Origin: JBBSBY01 sp038205805
GTDB lineage: Bacteria; Desulfobacterota; Desulfomonilia; Desulfomonilales; Desulfomonilaceae
Length of the DNA stretch: 64,000 bases
Reading direction: 5' to 3'
NCBI GenBank assembly: GCA_038205805.1
Contig: JBBRBO010000001.1
Span: 94,541 to 158,540, forward strand
Of the stretch, positions 61,478 through 64,000 are shown piece after piece. The notes under the pieces are model-generated. The model saw only the letters and a list, made by a program, of their open reading frames with translations, was not told where the DNA came from and did no database searches. The position numbers were made by a program, and so were the translations under genes. Positions within the stretch are counted from its first letter, which is position 1, and the number at the start of each line of letters is the position of its first letter.

Positions 61478-61691
61478 GCACCGATTCGGAAACAAACAAG
61501 TAGCGTTGGTGACGGCCATTTTGAAGAAGAGATCTTCGAAATTGCCGTCTAAGCACATCTACTATTCGCCAAAATTGCATGTCTCTTGAGAAACACCCGT
61601 TTCGGCATTGTAAAAACGTAATGACGAGGGATTCAGGGAGAACCGTTCAGCATGCCCTCCCCGAAATCACTACTTTGGTTGGGTCTGGTAT
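61478..61691 (+). repeat. R1 repeat, copy o (strongly diverged)
   Basis: The ends CACCGATTCGGAAAC and TCTGGTAT, plus inner parts (CTCTTGAGAAACACCCGTTTCGGC; GGGAGAACCGTTC .. CCTCCCCGAAATCACTACTTTG), match R1 position by position, but the stems are damaged. Confidence 0.6.
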
Positions 61692-61720
61692 CGGCGCACG
61701 ACGCCCTGTGAAAATCGAGG

Positions 61721-62131
61721 CTATTTCACGTCAAGCAGTTCCACGTCGAAGATCAGTGTGGAATTCGGCGGAATCACGCCGCCCGCGCCTTTGCTTCCGT
61801 ATCCCAATTGCGGTGGGATGGTGATCTTGGCCCGCTGACCTTGTTTCATCTGCATAAGGGCTTGGTCCCAACCGGGAATAACCTGGCCCTTGCCCACTAC
61901 GAAGCTGAACGGCTCGCCTCTGTCTCGGGAGCTGTCGAACTTGCGGCCGTCTTCGAATGTTCCGGTGTAATGGACCGTTACCTTTTGACCGGCCTGAGGG
62001 GTAGGACCGTTTCCTTCTTTCAGGGTCTCTATCTTCAAGCCTTCGGCGGCGTCAACCTGTTGAGCGGCAAGCGTGCATGCAAAGGGGATAATCGCTAATA
62101 CAATCAATAGCATGTTTAATTTCACGTTCAT
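61721..62131 (-). CDS. Exported FKBP-type peptidyl-prolyl isomerase
   Basis: A 136-residue protein with a signal peptide (LNMLLIVLAIIPFACTLAA) and one FKBP domain (VTVHYTGTFEDGRKFDSSRD, QVIPGWDQALMQMKQGQRA, PPQLGYGSKG, IPPNSTLIFDVELLDV). Active-site aromatic residues are conserved. It probably helps proteins fold in the periplasm; lipoprotein processing at the single Cys in FACTL is possible but less likely. Confidence 0.94.
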   Translation of the reverse strand: MNVKLNMLLIVLAIIPFACTLAAQQVDAAEGLKIETLKEGNGPTPQAGQKVTVHYTGTFEDGRKFDSSRDRGEPFSFVVGKGQVIPGWDQALMQMKQGQRAKITIPPQLGYGSKGAGGVIPPNSTLIFDVELLDVK

Positions 62132-62373
62132 TACTCCTTCAATGAGTGGGAGGGCGAGTTCACTCGCCTCACCCTGGAAAGTCGGGCTGTTGTATCAAGG
62201 AATCCTGGATAAGTCCAGTTCACCAACTCGTTCGTCGGGCTTGAATCGGCTCTGCTCTCAGTAAAGCCGGAGGGTAAACTCATTTCCACTCCGGAGAACT
62301 CCATACGTCATCGCACTTAGCGGTAGTGGTCCCGGCGAACGGTTACGTTCCCCTTCCGTGGGCCATGTCCATG
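62132..62373. other. Gap with short palindromes
   Basis: Contains GGCGAGTTCACTCGCC near 62151-62166 and CCGGAGGG .. TCCACTCCGG near 62267-62295. No gene is seen. The second may end the kinase message. Confidence 0.4.
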
Positions 62374-64000
62374 TCAAGATGCAGGGGAGGGCTCGAACGA
62401 GTTATCAGCGCCTTGTCGGCGCTCGTCCCCGCTGTTTGTGTTGAGACACAGCATGGGATCCAGGGGCAGCCACACGGTGAACAGTGTGCACTCATCGGCC
62501 GATTGCACGGAAATGGATCCATGGTGATTTTCTATGATTTTACGAATCACGGTAAGGCCTAAGCCCGTAGCATAGTCCTTGGTGCTGTAGAACGGATCGA
62601 ATATGCGATCCAAATCCTCGGCGGGAATGGTGGGGCCGCTATTTTCCACTTTTAACTCGAAAAAGCGTCCGGATTCTGAGGCTGTAGGCTCATCCTCACA
62701 GTTTTCCACCACCTGCGAAGACATGACGATGACGCTATTAAGGTAAGCGCCTTCCACGGCGTTCCCGAGGATATTGCGAACCACTTGCTGGAAGCGCTCC
62801 GGATCCAGCAGCGCAGTAGTTTGCTCATCCTCGAGATGGAGCTTTATAATGACGCCCCGTTCCGCCGCCCTATCCTGATTTATGAGCGCAACATAGCGGA
62901 TTATGGCGTCCGGTTTCACTACCTGTACATGGAGAGCTTCGCGGCGAGTAAAATCTATGAGACCTCCGAGAATTTTTTCGAGCCGTTCTATCTCTTTGAT
63001 GATGATTTTGAACTCGTACAATTTCTTTTCGGTTTCGGGCTTTGTTGCGCATTCCTTAGCCATTCTGCGGGCGAATCCCCCGATGATGGCCAGAGGTTGA
63101 CGCAGCTCATGGGCTACATTGGCGGTATGGTTCGCAATAGCTTTAGCTTTTTTGCTTTGTAAAATGTGTTCATGGAGTTCGTCGATGGTCCTGATCTTTT
63201 CCTTCAGGTCCTCTTGCGTGGTAATGCGGTCGGTGATGTCTTGTTTGGTGAGCCAAAACGTTTTGAGAACGCCGTCGCGAAAATTTGGAACCAAGGTATT
63301 TTCGTAATATCGTAATTCCCCATCATACGCTATTTCGTAGGTCTCGAAGGGCGCTATAAGGAAACCCTTCTGCGCCCATTGTTGATAGAAATGCGCCTCC
63401 TGCCGAATATTGGGCATGATCTCACGGAGGCGACGACCCAGCAAACTCGACGTGTCCGGCCGACCATGTTGCTGGGCAAACCGGCAATTGCCTTCCCGCA
63501 TCTTAGCGTCCAGGAGCACCGCAGTCAGCAACAGCGGATTGGTTTCCGGTGTTATATCGGCGCCGAGGGTGAATTCGGCAATGCCCATGGGGAACACGTC
63601 CACGAGCCGCTTGTGCTTTGCATTGATGGCCGCCTCTCGCTTTTCGACGCTCAGGTCCTCAATGAGCGCCAGCACGGACCGTTCCCGGCCGAAGCGAATC
63701 GGGCGCAGATGCGTTCTGGTCCAGATCACCTTTCTATTGACTGTGATAGGTCCTTCATGGAGTTGCGGTTTCCGTTGCGTAAGAGAATCCTGGAACAGGG
63801 CGCGTATGTTGGAAGGCGCCGGTGTAAAGTAATCAAAAAAAGACGTGCCGGTTGTGTGGATCGGCGCTTCCGCCATACGAAGAAAACTCGTGTTCGCTAG
63901 TTGTATGAGTCCTTGAGAACCCACGAGAAGAATGGGCATGGGCATGGCATGGAGGAATTTACCGAACGACAGAAGATTACTCCACCTGAGATCGTAGCTG
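62374..64000 (-). CDS. PAS-domain sensor histidine kinase (5' end beyond the window)
   Basis: At least 541 residues. The frame stays open to the right edge: upstream of a Met at 63945 it reads YDLRWSNLLSFGKFLHA without a stop. Two PAS-like parts lie at the N-terminal side (SQGLIQLANTSFLRMAEAP; EFTLGADITPE .. LRYYENTLVPNFRDG). A coiled segment is followed by HisKA with the phospho-histidine in VAHELRQPLAIIGGFARR. The ATPase domain has VRNILGNAVEGAYLN, VENSGPTIP and GLGLTVIRKIIENHHGS. No membrane segment is visible in the part present. Confidence 0.9.
   Translation of the reverse strand, partial: SYDLRWSNLLSFGKFLHAMPMPILLVGSQGLIQLANTSFLRMAEAPIHTTGTSFFDYFTPAPSNIRALFQDSLTQRKPQLHEGPITVNRKVIWTRTHLRPIRFGRERSVLALIEDLSVEKREAAINAKHKRLVDVFPMGIAEFTLGADITPETNPLLLTAVLLDAKMREGNCRFAQQHGRPDTSSLLGRRLREIMPNIRQEAHFYQQWAQKGFLIAPFETYEIAYDGELRYYENTLVPNFRDGVLKTFWLTKQDITDRITTQEDLKEKIRTIDELHEHILQSKKAKAIANHTANVAHELRQPLAIIGGFARRMAKECATKPETEKKLYEFKIIIKEIERLEKILGGLIDFTRREALHVQVVKPDAIIRYVALINQDRAAERGVIIKLHLEDEQTTALLDPERFQQVVRNILGNAVEGAYLNSVIVMSSQVVENCEDEPTASESGRFFELKVENSGPTIPAEDLDRIFDPFYSTKDYATGLGLTVIRKIIENHHGSISVQSADECTLFTVWLPLDPMLCLNTNSGDERRQGADNSFEPSPAS

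Noticed and set aside
16790..61691. Interspersed R1 repeats as a CRISPR array.
   Set aside because: Copies are 220 bp, widely spaced and in both orientations, with no regular spacers and no cas genes.

Overview
The window looks like a chromosomal segment of a strictly anaerobic, probably autotrophic or syntrophic deltaproteobacterium (Desulfobacterota), possibly a sulfate reducer of the Desulfomonile/Syntrophobacter type. The evidence is a bacterial CO dehydrogenase/acetyl-CoA synthase (Wood-Ljungdahl) operon, a 2-oxoacid:ferredoxin oxidoreductase operon that runs into hdrABC, a giant 2-hydroxyacyl-CoA dehydratase activase homologue, and a gene order around ilvBN-psd-pssA-leuA like that of other deltaproteobacteria. 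This placement comes from gene content only; no 16S gene is present. The organism name is an inference.

Layout. 1-7.5 kb (minus): a small unknown gene, a fused acsD::cooS gene, acsB and acsC, continuing off the left edge. 8.2-15.3 kb (minus): ydcH-like, ilvB, ilvN, psd, pssA, a zinc-ribbon protein and leuA, ending in a good terminator. 15.7-24 kb (plus): a second zinc-ribbon protein, the 1,427-residue activase, an XhoI/PaeR7I-type restriction-modification pair whose endonuclease carries an in-frame TGA, and yraN. 24-26 kb (minus): gnd and a cyclase-family hydrolase. 27-31 kb (plus): rpsO-pnp-M16 peptidase. 31-40 kb (minus): a TPR/retropepsin-like protein, an unknown protein, then hdrB, hdrC, hdrA, korC, korB, korA, korD (transcribed korD to hdrB). 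40-46 kb: ankyrin protein, Cys-rich ZraP-like protein, a soluble histidine kinase, a small secreted protein, tRNA-Ser(GGA) and era. 46-64 kb: DUF362 protein, GH57-type glycosidase, a transposase remnant, tkt, rph, a glycosyltransferase, a secreted barnase-like RNase with barstar, a transaldolase/glucose-6-phosphate isomerase fusion, an FKBP isomerase, and a PAS histidine kinase cut by the right edge.

How it works together. The acs genes would interconvert CO2, methyl-corrinoid and acetyl-CoA. The kor-hdr operon suggests that ferredoxin reduced by a 2-oxoacid oxidoreductase is handled by a flavin-based HdrABC complex. gnd, tkt and tal-pgi give most of a pentose-phosphate route, and ilvBN/leuA give branched-chain amino acids (ilvC is absent here).

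The most striking non-genic content is an interspersed repeat (here called R1, about 220 bp). It has terminal inverted repeats next to TA dinucleotides and two internal hairpins that show compensatory base changes. About nine near-complete and six shortened or decayed copies lie between 16.8 and 61.7 kb. Two further small repeat families (R2, R3) accompany it. The main protein-level novelty is the acsD::cooS fusion.
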